From positions 594,463-658,462 of the forward strand of contig VWZX01001149.1 of NCBI GenBank assembly GCA_013399015.1: a stretch of DNA of 64,000 nt, in the 5' to 3' direction. Of the stretch, positions 1-11,139 are shown piece by piece. Below the pieces are notes generated by a model. That model was not told where the DNA came from. It made no database searches and worked only from the letters and a program-made list of their open reading frames with translations. Position 1 is the first letter of the stretch. Every line of letters begins with the position of its first letter. The DNA is from Galbula dea. Its lineage: Eukaryota > Chordata > Aves > Piciformes > Galbulidae. Made by a program: the position numbers and the translations under genes.

Positions 1-1336
1 CAGCTCACAGGTCAAAGTCTTCCCCTCCTGTCTGAAAATCCTCCTGCATCTTTCTTTTCCAAAGTAAGTAGAAGCCCTTTCTTTCTCCAAAGCCTGGTGT
101 TGCTACCAAGCTTTATGATGTACTTAGCCAGCTCTCCATGAGCAAGATTCTAGCACAAGGGCATTGGCACAGTATGCTTCAGCTCACCTCATTTCTTTTA
201 GAATCAATTGTTTTGTGAAACTCTTCATTTTACTGGCCCACAAATAGTAAATCTAGCCCCCCCAAAAAACCTGCTCCATGTCCCTGGCTCTTAGGAAAGG
301 TAGCTTTGTCACCCTTCACTCTCTCTGTGTGCTGTTAGATTTTCTCAGTGTAATTTTATGCTGCTCAGACACCTAACAACCTCAGTGGTCCCAGGAAAGG
401 GGAATTGGCTTCCTCTGCAAAAAGTCTGATTTTTATTTGCAATTCAGCTTACCTGACTTGTTTAAATTGTTCTCAGAATCCATCCACCTACTTTCTTTTC
501 TTCATTTTCACTTGATTGCAAATGCCTAAAGCCTCAGGCATGATCCTGGGTGTTCTCAAGACTTAAATGCCACTGCTTAAAGAGTTAAAGATCTAGATGG
601 GTGCACTAGGAGGATGATAAACTAATCACTCAGTCACTGCTGGTGAGCCTGGTGTCATTTACTGAAACATGGAATGCATTTAACAATGTAAAAGGAACTC
701 CATGCAGTGCAAAAGCCAAAGATGATTGTTAGATTGTCAAGGTTTACTTTGGAGAAAGTCCTTAGTCTAATTATCTACATTTAAGCCACAGAAATATGTT
801 TCCCCTAGTTGAAGAAGTTAACATTTTCCTTTCAAGCCAATGGTTTGGGTTGGGGGGGGTTTTTTGGGGGGGTTGTTTGGTTTTGGGGGTGTTTGGGTAT
901 TTTGTTTGTTTGGGGTTTTTTGTTTTTTAATGTGACTAACAACTGCACATTCTGTTCAGAGGACTACAAAAATTTAAGACAGGGACTAGGTAGAGGAAAT
1001 AACTCTTCCAGGGAGCAAGTAAGAAAGGTTTTCTGTCATCATAATCGTGAGACAAGTAGAAATAATCATTACAGGACAGGTACTGCACATTTACCTATTG
1101 GTTAGTGTCTTCCAGTTCTGTGAAATGGCTTGAAAGAAAAGGACAGCTCTTGGAACCTGACAGAAATACTTCCTTAAAAGCCAGGCTCTATTTTGGTGCT
1201 AGAGGAAGAAAATGCTTCAAATCATTTTGCCCTGCAATCTCTGAACCAGGAAGGAAACAAACCACAAGCTCCAACATTATCATTTGGCATTGTAGAATTT
1301 GGTGAATATTGGCATTTTTTCTGTAGCCTTCAAATG
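1..1336. other. Non-repetitive stretch, no gene seen
   Basis: I see no CR1 block and no convincing open frame here. The only structured element is the G/T tract at 844-928, listed separately. Short open frames up to about 98 codons exist, but they run through that low-complexity tract and show no recognisable protein motif. Confidence 0.5.
844..928 (+). repeat. G/T homopolymer-mosaic tract, potential G-quadruplex
   Basis: The plus strand alternates runs of G (3 to 8 long) with runs of T over about 85 bases. At least five G-runs of three or more lie close together, which meets the usual pattern for a G-quadruplex on the plus strand. It is low-complexity sequence and not part of any recognisable CR1 copy. 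Confidence 0.75.
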
Positions 1337-1424
1337 ACAGAGTCATAGAATGGTTAGAGTTGGAAGGGACCTTTAGAGGTCATCTAGGCCAACCCCCCAA
1401 GTGAGATCTCAGTTGAAGATCAAG
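1337..1424 (-). mobile_element. CR1 LINE, 3' end fragment
   Basis: Read on the plus strand this is the reverse complement of a CR1 3' terminus: tcatagaatggtt, then a gttggaagggacc block, then catctaggccaacccccc. About 88 bases remain, so this is a heavily 5'-truncated copy, the usual result of incomplete target-primed reverse transcription. It holds no coding sequence. Confidence 0.88.
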
Positions 1425-3895
1425 ACACCAAAAATGAATAAATCATTTTGTGGGGCTCACCCAGTGAGCATCTAAGCTGCAAGAAATATCACTTTGTTAT
1501 CTTTTACTCCACTACACTTAGAACACTACAGCTCCATCATGCTAAGCAGCTGGTACAGGACCCTCTCCCAGCCTACCAGGTCACAGAGCTACTCTCAGTG
1601 GCTATCACCAGAAGTTTCTCACTGATGGGGAAGGAAGGCTCTGAGTGACAGAGGATGTTTCTCCAGAGCAAAAGGAAGGTGTGACCATAGCTGCTCTTTG
1701 GAGCCCAGTGTCACTTTGACCTAGCAAACATAGGCAATAATAGACAATGCAATGCCATGGGTTTAGCACATAGCAACAGCTTAACAACTCTCCAGAGACT
1801 CTGGATGGGTACTTGGAGGTAGCCATAGCACATCCTTTGCAGACCAATGTCAATCTGACCTAGTAAACACAAGTAATAATAGAAGAGGAAGCAATATCAG
1901 CTTAGCAAGGGTTTACTGCTTCCCACTTCTCCTCTAGGTGGGCACTCTGATTGCTAGCTTGGACAAAGCTTGTCCCATGGCTCCAGTACTGTGACCCAAA
2001 GGACTTCTGAGGAGGAAGCAGGAACACAAACATTCTAATGACACTTACCTTCATGACAAGCCTGACAAGATGGCACATGATTATGTGCCCTGCTGGGTGA
2101 TGGCTGATGGCTCAGGTGGTTCTGCTGATGTTGGTGAGGGCAGTCTCTGTAGAAGCAAGGAAAGCTTCAGCTTGAGCCATAGGATGAAACTCCAGCTGTA
2201 TGGGTGGAAATTCAGCTGACCAAATGGAGAATTCACCAGCATTGTCTCTCATCCTGAAATCAACATCAAAAATAGATCAAATTGCTCTCAAATGATGCCT
2301 ATTTCCCTTCATGCTTAAAAAGAGAATCTGAAAGAGTAAGTCAGGTGTTAGTGCATGCACTGGAAGAATCTAAAGGCAGAAAAGATGAATGCTACTCAAA
2401 GGAACCTGCTGTTCTTGTGGTGGAAACCTTTCCCCCTCCAAAAAGCCAACATTTGCCCTAGGAATTGTGTCACACTTATCTCAGTGCACTTCATGAAAGC
2501 AAGAGAGCAAACACTTTGAGATCAGTGGCACCAAGAAATGGTTCTAAGGATAAAGACCTGGGGAGCTTGAAATCCACTCACAGCTCCACAGACCAAAACT
2601 GCTGCTGCAGAGCAAACCAGTTCTACCTCATCCCTACATACATGTATTTCAGGAGTTGAGAAAGTGTCACTCTCCTACCTCTCAGCAGCTAATAAAAACC
2701 CTTGTTAGCAACATCTGGGTAGGAGATAAGGGAACCTTGCAAAGAAACATGAGCTATTCAACACGTTTCTGCAGTGAGTTCATCGTCAGTCCTCTGAGGA
2801 CACTGCTCCAAAGTCCACTGAGGTGTTGAGGTGTTTTTCCACTGACTTGATTGGGCTCTGAACCAAGACATAAAGCCTCCCTGCTGTGTTTTGGACATTG
2901 ATTTCTGTTTGATTTGTAATAAGAGCTTTCATTGCTCTTGTTTCTGTAAAAACAAAGCAAGCCACAGTGCAAGAAAGCAACCAAACACATGCTTATCTTT
3001 GAACAGAGCCCTGAACACAGTCACTTAGAGCCCTCAAGTCCTATGGACTCTGGGTGAGAAAAGCATGGGCTTAAAGATGTGCTGAGGGTCTTTGCTAATT
3101 AGTGGTGGCTCTGTGACTTACAGGGCCCTGAACACAACTTAGGGCATCTGGGTCCATCTGGGAGACATCACATGAAGCACAACTTTTAGTGTAGTATCTA
3201 ATGCTGGAGGCCTGTCCTTCATGGCTGTTAAGACTGATTCTGTCACAATACCTCTTACAACTAGTTAAGGGAAGCAGAGTTGCTTAGATATTTGTAAAAC
3301 TAAGACTATCTAAACCCAGAACCTTTTCTTGGCTATCACTACAACACAGTCCCATCCCAATGATCAAACTCATCAAAGCAAAAGTGCTTTTTGGAATGCA
3401 TATGTTTACTGTCATCTCAAGAGCAAACGTGCCTCACTTCAGCCCAAATGTTGTCCCTGGCCTCCCTCCCTTTGCTTAGAGGAAGCACTGGAGCATCCTC
3501 TCTTGTCTGGTACTTGGAAGATAAGCAAGCCTCTACCTTTGGGTCAGACAGCCAAAGGAAGAGCATTCCCAGTAATCTGCACAGAGCAAAAAGCAATTTT
3601 TCTTCACCACTTCTTGTTTGTTCTGGACCTCCGCTAAAGAGTGTTAGAACTCTCAGCTATCTTGATCACAAACAAGGCCTGAAATGTAACACCTCTGGCA
3701 GGTCAAATCAGTGTTGTTGTCTCTAGTGAGAGAATATTTGGGAAGTTTCTTTGCAAAACAGTCCTTTTAATAGGGTTTTGCCTGTCTGAGAACTGCTTGC
3801 ACTTTCTTCTGATTCACAGTCACTCAGGTACCACACATCAGCTAACATATAACTTCTTGCATTTTCAGCACCCTCTGTGGCTTCTACACTCCATC
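1425..3895. other. Repeat-poor stretch with a degenerate tandem duplication
   Basis: No CR1 block or gene is visible. The notable structure is the 139-bp-period duplication at 1683-1925, listed separately. The remainder shows several open frames of 60-111 codons on both strands, with no motif or splice context that supports coding. Confidence 0.45.
1683..1925. repeat. Degenerate tandem duplication, period about 139 bp
   Basis: Two copies can be aligned by eye. The first has accatagctgctctttggag near 1684 and gacctagcaaacataggcaa at 1718. The second has gccatagcacatcctttgca near 1822 and gacctagtaaacacaagtaa at 1857. Both continue into an ataatag block and a (g)tttagca or cttagca block. The offset between anchor blocks is 139 bases. 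A possible third, very weak trace of the ccat-ggctcc...gtgacc pattern lies near 1976-1995. The copies are too diverged to be recent. Confidence 0.6.
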
Positions 3896-4239
3896 AGTTG
3901 ATAAATTCCTCACCAGAGATGAAGGAGGGGCAGGAGCTGAGCTATTCTCTGATGACCAGTGACAGGACTTGGGGAAATGGCATGAAGCTGTGCCTGGGGA
4001 GGTTCAGGTTAGATGTTAGGAAAAGGTTCTTCACCCAGAGAGTGGTGGAGCATTGGAACAGGCTCCCCAAGGATGCAGTCATGGCACCAGCTCTCAGGGA
4101 GTTCCAAAAGCATTTGGACAATGCTCTCAGACCCATGATGTGACTTTGGAGTTGCTCTGTACATAGACAGGAATTGGACTGGATGATCCTTGTGGGTCTC
4201 TTCCAACTTGGGATATTCTATGATCTCTTTTTCTTTTAC
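3896..4239 (+). mobile_element. CR1 LINE, 3' end copy (older subfamily)
   Basis: Sense-strand CR1 3' region. It shows the block ggttcaggttagatgttagg, then gtggtggagcattggaacag, and a 3' terminus of ggactggatgatccttgtgg followed by tcttccaacttgggatattc. The gggatattctatgat ending differs from most copies in the window and suggests a separate, older subfamily. The residual frame KRFFTQRVVEHWNRLPKDAV is the translated tail segment common to CR1 copies. Only about 340 bases are left. Confidence 0.9.
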
Positions 4240-4620
4240 TACATCTTCCTGAACTCCTTTTTCAAGGTGCACCACTGCACTCCACTTCAAGATGCTCTTG
4301 CTCCTTCAGGTCTCTATATTAAATTTCATGCTGTCCTGTGTTTATAGGTTCATTGTTCTGCAGGCTGATAGTAGTAATCTCCTTAACTCCTTGATTCTTC
4401 AGTGCCTAAGACTCAGCTCCCAGAGACTCAACAGAAGAGATCAAACTTGTGTTAAGAAGCATTAGATCCACCTTCTCTGAACCCCAGAACAGCAGATCCA
4501 AAGCAAAGGGCCCAGGATGTCCATCTAATGATAATCCACTTTAGCCATTAGCTCTAAACTACAAAGACATTCTTCTGAATCAACTGTTGCACAAAGATGA
4601 TGTGCTGATTACAGGACAAA

Positions 4621-4700
4621 TAATTACTGAGTCTGGAAGGTCATCTAGTCCAACTCATTGCTCAAAGCAGGCTCAGCTAGAGCAGGTTGCTCAGGACCTG
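4621..4700 (-). mobile_element. CR1 LINE fragment, antisense
   Basis: Reverse complement of the CR1 3' tail: ggaaggtcatctagtccaac, followed by gctagagcaggttgctcagg. It is about 80 bases long and lacks the terminal attctatgattct block. The same gagcaacctgctctag block occurs in sense orientation at 4917-4933, so this fragment and the next CR1 form inverted arms. Confidence 0.7.
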
Positions 4701-4877
4701 CTGGTTCAATATCTTGATCCAACACTTCCATGCATGCTTAGTCTGGGGTAGCTCTTCTCTCTTCCCTCACTTTTCCTAATCCTATCAGTGGTCAAGACCA
4801 ACTAAACTTTGAAGAGGACCTATTTTGAGACATTTGGTATTGAATGGGATATTACACAGAGGATAATACTCTATAGT

Positions 4878-5048
4878 GCTGATGAAGCCATTCTGGGTCA
4901 GGTTGTATGGGGCTCTGAGCAACCTGCTCTAGTTGAAGATCAAGTTATGGTTGGACTTGATAATCCTGATTCTGTGATGTTCCTGCAGGTTGGACTAGAT
5001 GACCTCTGAAGGTCCCTTCCAACTCAAACCACTCTGGGATTCTGTAAC
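4878..5048 (+). mobile_element. CR1 LINE 3' end with doubled terminus
   Basis: Sense CR1 tail with tctgagcaacctgctctagt, then atggttggacttgataatcc ending in attctgtgatg. This is followed directly by a second complete terminus: gcaggttggactagatgacc, ggtcccttccaac, then gggattctgtaac. Two successive 3' ends suggest that a short CR1 inserted at the end of an older one, or that the terminus was duplicated in place. Confidence 0.8.
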
Positions 5049-5811
5049 AAGGTGTAGACTTCTGGGCTCTGGCAGATGGTTGTGCTGATGGATGGTTGAA
5101 CAGAGGAGCAGCACAAGTCTTCTTCTCCTTGTCAGAAAAATCACCATTATAAAAAGGAATGATGGCCATCCTGACAGCATTCTTTCCTACAAACTAGATT
5201 TTCAGCCTTGGGTGGTGTATGGGTTTGACTCTGAAAGAGTTGTACTGGTATTTCCAATCTCTCCAAGCAGCTCATGCAATAAAGGAGAATGACAGCCCTA
5301 AAGCAGAAGGTAAACACTTGTCAGCATCTTCTGTGCTCTGCCTCTAGTTCCATTAAATGTCCAAGAGTCACAATTCACTTTTGAACTACCTTTTGAGGAT
5401 GACCTGCATGACTTGCTGGAGAATAAGAGTTGACAACACTGCAGACTAGTTGATTTTAGAAAGTCTGCATGAAGGATATGCCATACAAATAAAAATTACC
5501 TCTCTGGTACTCAGCCCAGTGCTTTCCCAGAGATGGCTTTTCATACAAAGCTGTGGAAATGAAATACTCTCTTCCTTCTGGTAGCAGAGATGTAAAAGAG
5601 TTTCCCAGGGAAATTCAGGGAAAGAAAAATCTCTTCAATATACTTCCTCCATCCAAGGAAGAATGGAAAGCTGTACTCTCAGCAGACCTCAGAAAGTTCA
5701 CTTCTTTCACCACCAGATTCCTGTTCCCAATGCTAACTCTAACCTCTCTGTTTCCCTTCCTTTCTACACAAGATTGATTCATAGAACTTGATTTAAAGGA
5801 TGTTTATTTCC

Positions 5812-6226
5812 ATAACAAAAATGATCAGGGGTCTAGAAAACATGACCTATGAGGAAAGATTGAAAGAATTGGGTTTGTTTAGTCTAGAGAAGAAAAGACT
5901 GAGGGGGAGACATGATAACAGCCTTCAACTATGTAAAAGGTTGATGCAGATAGGAAGATAATAAATTGTTCTTCATGTCCACTGGGTATAAGTCAAGAAA
6001 TAATGGGTTTAAATTGCAGCAAGGAGGATTTAGGTCAAACATGAGACAAGTTTCCTAAGAGGAAGGACAGGTGAGCACTGGAGTAAATCAGTCCAAGGAG
6101 CTACAGCCTCTCTGTCACTGTTGATGTGAAGGTTTGCCAGGAATGGCTCAGAGCTGGCAAATCTTGCCTTGTGGTAGATGGACAGATGATGTCTCAAGGT
6201 CCTCCCTGCCCCTTTTCCTACTAATA
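5812..6226 (+). mobile_element. Old CR1-family LINE copy, 3' portion
   Basis: Diverged sense copy containing gaaagattgaaagaattggg, then gtctagagaagaaaagactg, then an atgataacagccttcaacta block. These correspond to the gagagactggggctgctcagcc-like section found in younger copies at 13.8 kb and 49.5 kb. The 3' end is poorly preserved (gatgtctcaaggtcctccct), so an ancient subfamily is likely. No open frame of use remains. Confidence 0.7.
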
Positions 6227-6650
6227 TATATTTACACCAGTCAAAATTATCACAAGTATCTTTGTTCCATAGTAGGGAAAGAGAAAATCTTTCTTGAACA
6301 CTCCTAGAGTTTTTTACTGCTGGTTTTTTTCTCTCCAGTGCAGTGCATTTGAAGGCATTATTTAAAGGATTATTTTTACAGACCTATCCCCCTGCACATG
6401 TTTTCTCTTATGGTTCATGTTATGAGATGACATAGCTGCATCCCCATTCAAAAGCTTTCCTCCAGATAAGATGATGTGGACTCCCAGGTCCTGTCTCATC
6501 TAGAAGTGATGCCTGCAGACCCAGCCAGCATGGAAATCATCTGACCAAGGGGACTTCCTCCACCTTGGCTGTGAGAGCCACAACTGTGTACATCACCCCC
6601 CATGCACCACTCAAAATGAGAGTTGTTTAGGGAACACATGGAACTACAAC
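6227..6650. other. Unique sequence, nothing recognised
   Basis: A 420-base gap between CR1 copies. I see no coding frame, repeat or regulatory motif cluster. Confidence 0.4.
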
Positions 6651-6880
6651 ATTCAAAGACTCAAAGAATTAGAATTTTGGTTGGAAGAGACCTTTAAGAT
6701 CATCAAGTCCAACCATTAGCCCAGCACTGCCAAGTCACCACTACACCATGGCCCTCAGCACCACAGCTCCAGGGCTTTGAAACCCCTCCAGGGATGGTGA
6801 CTCCACCACTGCCCTGGGCAGCCTGGGCCAGGGCTTGATAACCTTTTTGTGGAAGATATTTTTCCTGATATGAGGACAAG
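6651..6880 (-). mobile_element. CR1 LINE, 3' end copy
   Basis: Antisense CR1 beginning with ttttggttggaagagacctt and tcatcaagtccaaccattag, followed by agggatggtgactccaccac and gcagcctgggccagggcttg. It belongs to the subfamily marked by the catcaagtccaac terminus and the gactccaccactgccctggg block. It breaks off after ttcctgatatgagg, so about 230 bases remain. Confidence 0.9.
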
Positions 6881-7156
6881 CATCACAATTTGGTCAGATT
6901 CAAATGTTTCCAGTAGCTAGCTCATTTACCAAAACCCACAGCATTAGAGTGGTCAAGACTAAATGTTTACCTGTGTCAAGTCCACTGGCAGTTAACCCTC
7001 CATAAAAAGGGGGGGAAAGAAATAAGACAAGAATATTTGGATGAATCTTTTTACAATGTCCTGTCTTTTAATTTGGAATGAATTTCTGAGAGCATATGCA
7101 CATACAGTAAGCATAACCACATTTTTAATGTACTCTGTGTATACACACAACCACAC

Positions 7157-7465
7157 AGAATCATAGAATTGTCAGAGTTGGAAGAGACCTTAAAGATCAT
7201 CTACTTCCAACCCCCCTGCCTGGCAGGGACACCTCCCACTAGATCAGGTTGCCCACAGCCCCATCCAGCCTGGCCTTAAAAGCTTCCAGGGGTGGAGCTT
7301 CCACAACCTCTCTGGGCAACCTGTTCCAGTGTCTCCCCACCCTCACAGTGAAGAACTTCCTCCCAATATCCAATCTGAATCTCTCCTTCTCTAGTTTGCA
7401 TCCATTCCCAAATATACCCATTCCTATCACTACCTGACATCCTGAAAGTCCCTCACCAGGGATGT
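7157..7465 (-). mobile_element. CR1 LINE, 3' end copy (gatctttaaggtctcttcc type)
   Basis: Antisense copy starting agaatcatagaattgtcaga, with cccccctgcctggcagggac, ggagcttccacaacctctct and gtgtctccccaccctcacag. On the minus strand the residual frame includes KFFTVRVGRHWNRLPREVVE. It is the same subfamily as 14636-15032 and 34273-34668. The 5' end is truncated within the ggaaatggatgcaaactag region. Confidence 0.92.
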
Positions 7466-9219
7466 ATGGCCAGAGTCCTCACATACACATGCAGCCCACC
7501 AAAAATAAAGGAAATATTTCATTTCAGGCCAGTGAAACATTTAGTATGGTACCAAGAGACATTTTTTTTAAGATAGCTTCTTTTATCCCTAAGTTTAAGC
7601 TTCATTAAACATGTGCAGACATTAGTGGCACACGACATTACACAAAAGGTTTTCTTCTCTTAGGTTTCCAGTTCAGCTTCCCAGAAAAACACTGTGAATT
7701 CTACAGATCATGCTAGGATGGGCTGGGAACAGGGTTTGTCTCCCTCTACTGGTGTTGGTTTAGGTTTTAGTGTCCTGAATAGCTAGAAAATACTACTATT
7801 TTCTGAAAGATTTGAGAAATGGAGGAGAAGTTCCTCACTTAATCCCCTAATTCCTAATTATTAGCACTAAGACCAAGCCATAGGCCTGGGTGCAATGAAA
7901 TAAAAACCCCTTGATACATTGATGCTGATTAGGAATCAATTTTTCTCTGCTCACATTGGTTTATGATTCTTCTTCTGCTACTGCTTAATCTCATTCTTGA
8001 GTCAAAGCTATCCAGGAGCCTAACAGGTTTGTAACCAGAGTATAACCTCTACATCATCACCACCCCAGCCACATGAGAACCAAAGAGCCATGCCCCTGTG
8101 TCTGTCCAAACCAGAGGCCACTGAATGAGGGCCTAAAGTCAAGTTCATCTTCAAGTTTTGCCACTCTAGAGCTGGCCCAGCTGACCTCTGCTCTCAGTTT
8201 GAGCATGGATGGATAATGCTCTGCCTGTACAACCTGCAGTCCCAGCTAGGTAGCATGAATGGTAAAATGAAGAGACTTCAGACTGATAACACTGTCAGGA
8301 ATAATCCCATTGGAGAGGGATAGTTCCCTCCACTGATGACAGTGTGTGACAAGTGCAGGGGTGGATCCCTCTCATTGTGCCACTTAAAGCTCTGAAAAAG
8401 TCAGTCACTAAAAAGTCACTAAAAGCCAGTTTCATCCTGTATTCCTGAGATATTAATTGCACCCTCAGATGGCCACAAAATTCTTGTCTTCCAGCTGCAT
8501 TTAGCTGGTGAGGGAGCTACCCCAGAGTGTCTCACCCCAAGGCACAAACATTTACAATGAGCTGGCAGCACAACTAGAAGTCAGGAAGCTGACACACAAT
8601 ACTGTGTATACATCACATGATAGGATTCATCTTACCTAACCCTATCTACCTGAAAGACAAGCATCAGGTCTAAGCCAGTCATATTAGCTCCCTGAAGAGT
8701 CAACAGAGAGATGCATTTCCAGAGGGCAACTTATTCCATGCCTTTAAGACACCTGTCTCTGGCCCAGTTAAATCCAACCATAAGAAAATGCTATTATCAC
8801 CTGCACTTGTCACTTCAATCAAAATAAAAGAGTATTTTTCAGCCTTGCCACCTGGCAAACAGCAGATCAGATCTGTACTCATCATTCATCTGGAGAAAGC
8901 AATGGAAATGCTTCCCTGCATTGCTTCAGCTGAAAAACTCTAGTCACCCTGCTTGATCAGAACAACCACCACTGGTCCCTATGCCTGATCCTAGAAAAGC
9001 TCTGCATTAATTCAAATACCTTTGCCAAAGATAGTTAGGGAAAACTAATCTGAGCAAAGCTTGGATGGATCAAATCTAGTGTTTTCAGTGTGAAAATAGA
9101 ACTCTCCTGGAAGCAGCTCCAGCTAAATCTCCTTTCTGGGAAGTGAGACATTACCATTACACATGAAAGAAAGTGACTGCTAGGACATTCATTTCCTGGC
9201 CAGATGAAATAGGCTTTTA
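7466..9219. other. Repeat-poor stretch, no gene seen
   Basis: About 1.75 kb with no CR1 block. A short direct duplication of gtcactaaaa occurs near 8404-8425. Open frames are under 65 codons and carry no motif. Confidence 0.45.
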
Positions 9220-10077
9220 TGTACAGTATCCTTGCTTAAAAGACATCTCCTTGTAGCTTCTTGAAGAGATTGAAGAGATATGGATTTGATGGGTGGACCA
9301 TCCAGTGGATAAGAAACTGGCTGGATGGACGCAGTCAGAGGGTTGTGGTCAATGGCTCCTTGTCTAGGTGGAGGCTGGTGATGAGTGGTGTCCCTCAGGG
9401 TTCTGTCTTGGGACCAGTGCTCTTCAATGTCTTTATTAATGACCTGGACAGAGGTATTGAGTGCACCCTCAGCAAGTTCACAGATGACACTAAGCTGAGT
9501 GGTGTGGTTGATACACCAGAGGGGTGAGATGCCATTCAGAGGGACCTGGACAGGCTTGAAAAGTGGGCCTGTGAGAATCAAATGAAATTCAACAAGTCCA
9601 AGTGTAAGGTCCTGCATCTGGGTAGGAGCAACCCAAGATATGAGTATAGGCTGGGAGAAGAACTCGTTGAGAGCAGCCGTGCAGAGAAGGACTTGGGGGT
9701 CATGAGAGACGATAAGCTGGACATGAACCGGCAATGTGCACTTGCAGGTCAGAAGGCTAACTGTGTCCTGGGATGCATCAGGAGAGGCATGACCAGCAGG
9801 TCTAAGGAGGTGATNCACGGGGGAATGGCTACAAGCTGAAGGAGGAGAGGTTTAGGCTGGAGATTAGAAGGGGGTTCTTTACCCAAAGGGTGGTGAGGCA
9901 CTGGAACAGGTTGCCCAGAGAGGTTGTGGAGGCCCCATCCCTGGCAGTGTTTAAGGCCAGGCTGGATGTGGCCCTGGATGACCTGGTCTAGTGCATGTGG
10001 CCTCCCTGCCATGGCAGGGGGGTTGGAACTAGATGATCTTGAAGGTCCCTTCCAACCTGAGCCATTCTATGATTCTT
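9220..10077 (+). mobile_element. CR1 LINE, least decayed copy in the window
   Basis: Sense copy running from the middle of the ORF2 reverse transcriptase through the 3' terminus (ggaactagatgatcttgaag, ggtcccttccaacc, attctatgattct). The coding part ends at an ambiguous base (n) at 9815. After it the sequence resumes at acgggggaatggctacaagc, the 3' portion, so the segment usually lying between these blocks in CR1 (the end of ORF2) is absent. The single n suggests that an assembler joined or collapsed the element here rather than a simple biological deletion. The left edge is uncertain by about 30 bases. Confidence 0.93.
9261..9814 (+). pseudogene. CR1 ORF2 reverse-transcriptase fragment with one in-frame stop
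   Basis: This is part of the CR1 ORF2 polyprotein (endonuclease plus reverse transcriptase), which copies element RNA at the nicked target site. The frame is open from 9261 to the n at 9815 except for one TGA at 9525-9527, where the family normally has TGG (G-W-D-A-I-Q). Visible motifs are GFDGWTIQWIRNWLDG at residues 8-23, GVPQGSVLGP at 43-52, FINDLD at 58-63 and FTDDTKL at 73-79. The last keeps the catalytic Asp pair but has Thr where FADD is usual. After the stop comes KFNKSKCKVLHLG, then SSRAEKDLGV. The N-terminal endonuclease and the palm upstream of GFDG are missing, so it cannot be functional. Confidence 0.9.
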
Positions 10078-10503
10078 CCACCAGTGACTCTAAAGATGAT
10101 GACAATTTAAGTCATGTGTCAGATCCTACCATAGGCTGCCTTTGCTTTCACACTGAAGTGCACACATGCAGATAAAAGCAGCCATCAGAGGACCATTCCA
10201 TCAAGAATATACTATTACATCAAGATTTATTTCACTCAATCCCCCATAATTAGGTCATAACATATGATTAAGCAGTTGTTAACTGTGTCCTAAGGAAGTC
10301 TACAAAGGGAATGAAATATTTAAAAGAGTAATAACATACCTAGCCCTGCTTTGCTATTTATGCACAGTTAAACACATAAAAACAAAGGAGCAGCTCTTAA
10401 TTACAAGGACAATTTATTTTGCTGACCTTCTTCTTGGGACAGATGCCAACCCCACTGGGGGGTTTTTGCTTTTGTGGGTCGATTTGGTTGAGTTTGCAGC
10501 AAC

Positions 10504-10519
10504 AAAAAAAAAAAAAAAA
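10504..10519 (+). repeat. A16 homopolymer
   Basis: Sixteen consecutive A preceded by gtttgcagcaac. No AATAAA signal or spliced-gene remnant is evident upstream, so I do not call a processed pseudogene. Confidence 0.8.
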
Positions 10520-10746
10520 TCAATGTTCTGGCTCATTGTTGGAGAGGTTGCAGTTGTCTGCCTGGAGAAAGCAGAGTGCTGCTAATTTACAGCCTCCTGA
10601 ACTGGTGGAGGGCAGCCATGAAGTGGACAAATGACAGTTAAAAATAGAGATGGCTTGATGGAATCTCATGTCAGTGGCTTCTAAAGGTGCAGGGCCAGGA
10701 GCACATCCATCTCATTCCACGCTGCCTCTAAGTCCATTTTCATCTT

Positions 10747-10777
10747 TTTGGGGGGGGTTGGGTTTTTTTTTTCCCCC
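10747..10777. repeat. G-run / T-run / C-run tract
   Basis: A G8 run, then ttggg, a T10 run and a C6 run. The flanking G and C runs could pair as a short hairpin in single-stranded DNA or RNA. It is otherwise low complexity. Confidence 0.6.
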
Positions 10778-11123
10778 CTTGGATCCTGAGCTCCACTTCA
10801 GTTTTGAACTTCCATAGAAAGGCAGGAGGTTAAACCAAACTGCTAACTGTGTCTCTTCAAAACTGACATTTAATACAGGGTATAAATCACTGTGGGAGCC
10901 TGTTATTCCTTCAGGAATGCAATTACATAGGGTCAAATAAAACATGAAAGAACCCAACAAGTTTTAAAATGTAGTATGTTCTCAAAAGCAGGCAAGAAGG
11001 AATGCAAAGCAGTCCAAATATGCTAACATCCACATGTTGTCCTGTATGAGGGGGATTAGAAGGAAAGGTTTCTGTTCTTTAATGATTATGTTGTTAAGCA
11101 TAGGTATGTATGGAGGTTCAGAG

Positions 11124-11139
11124 CTCTCTCTCTCTCTCA
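11124..11139. repeat. (CT)n microsatellite
   Basis: Short perfect CT/AG dinucleotide run within gagctctctctctctctcag. Confidence 0.8.

Noticed and set aside
9189..9818. Longest open frame in the window, 209 codons on the minus strand
   Set aside because: It is the antisense of the CR1 reverse-transcriptase fragment at 9261-9814. Its length reflects the coding constraint on the other strand, and it carries no domain of its own.
10420..10530. Processed pseudogene ending in the A16 run
   Set aside because: No polyadenylation signal or recognisable coding remnant lies upstream, and the area is full of other homopolymer tracts.
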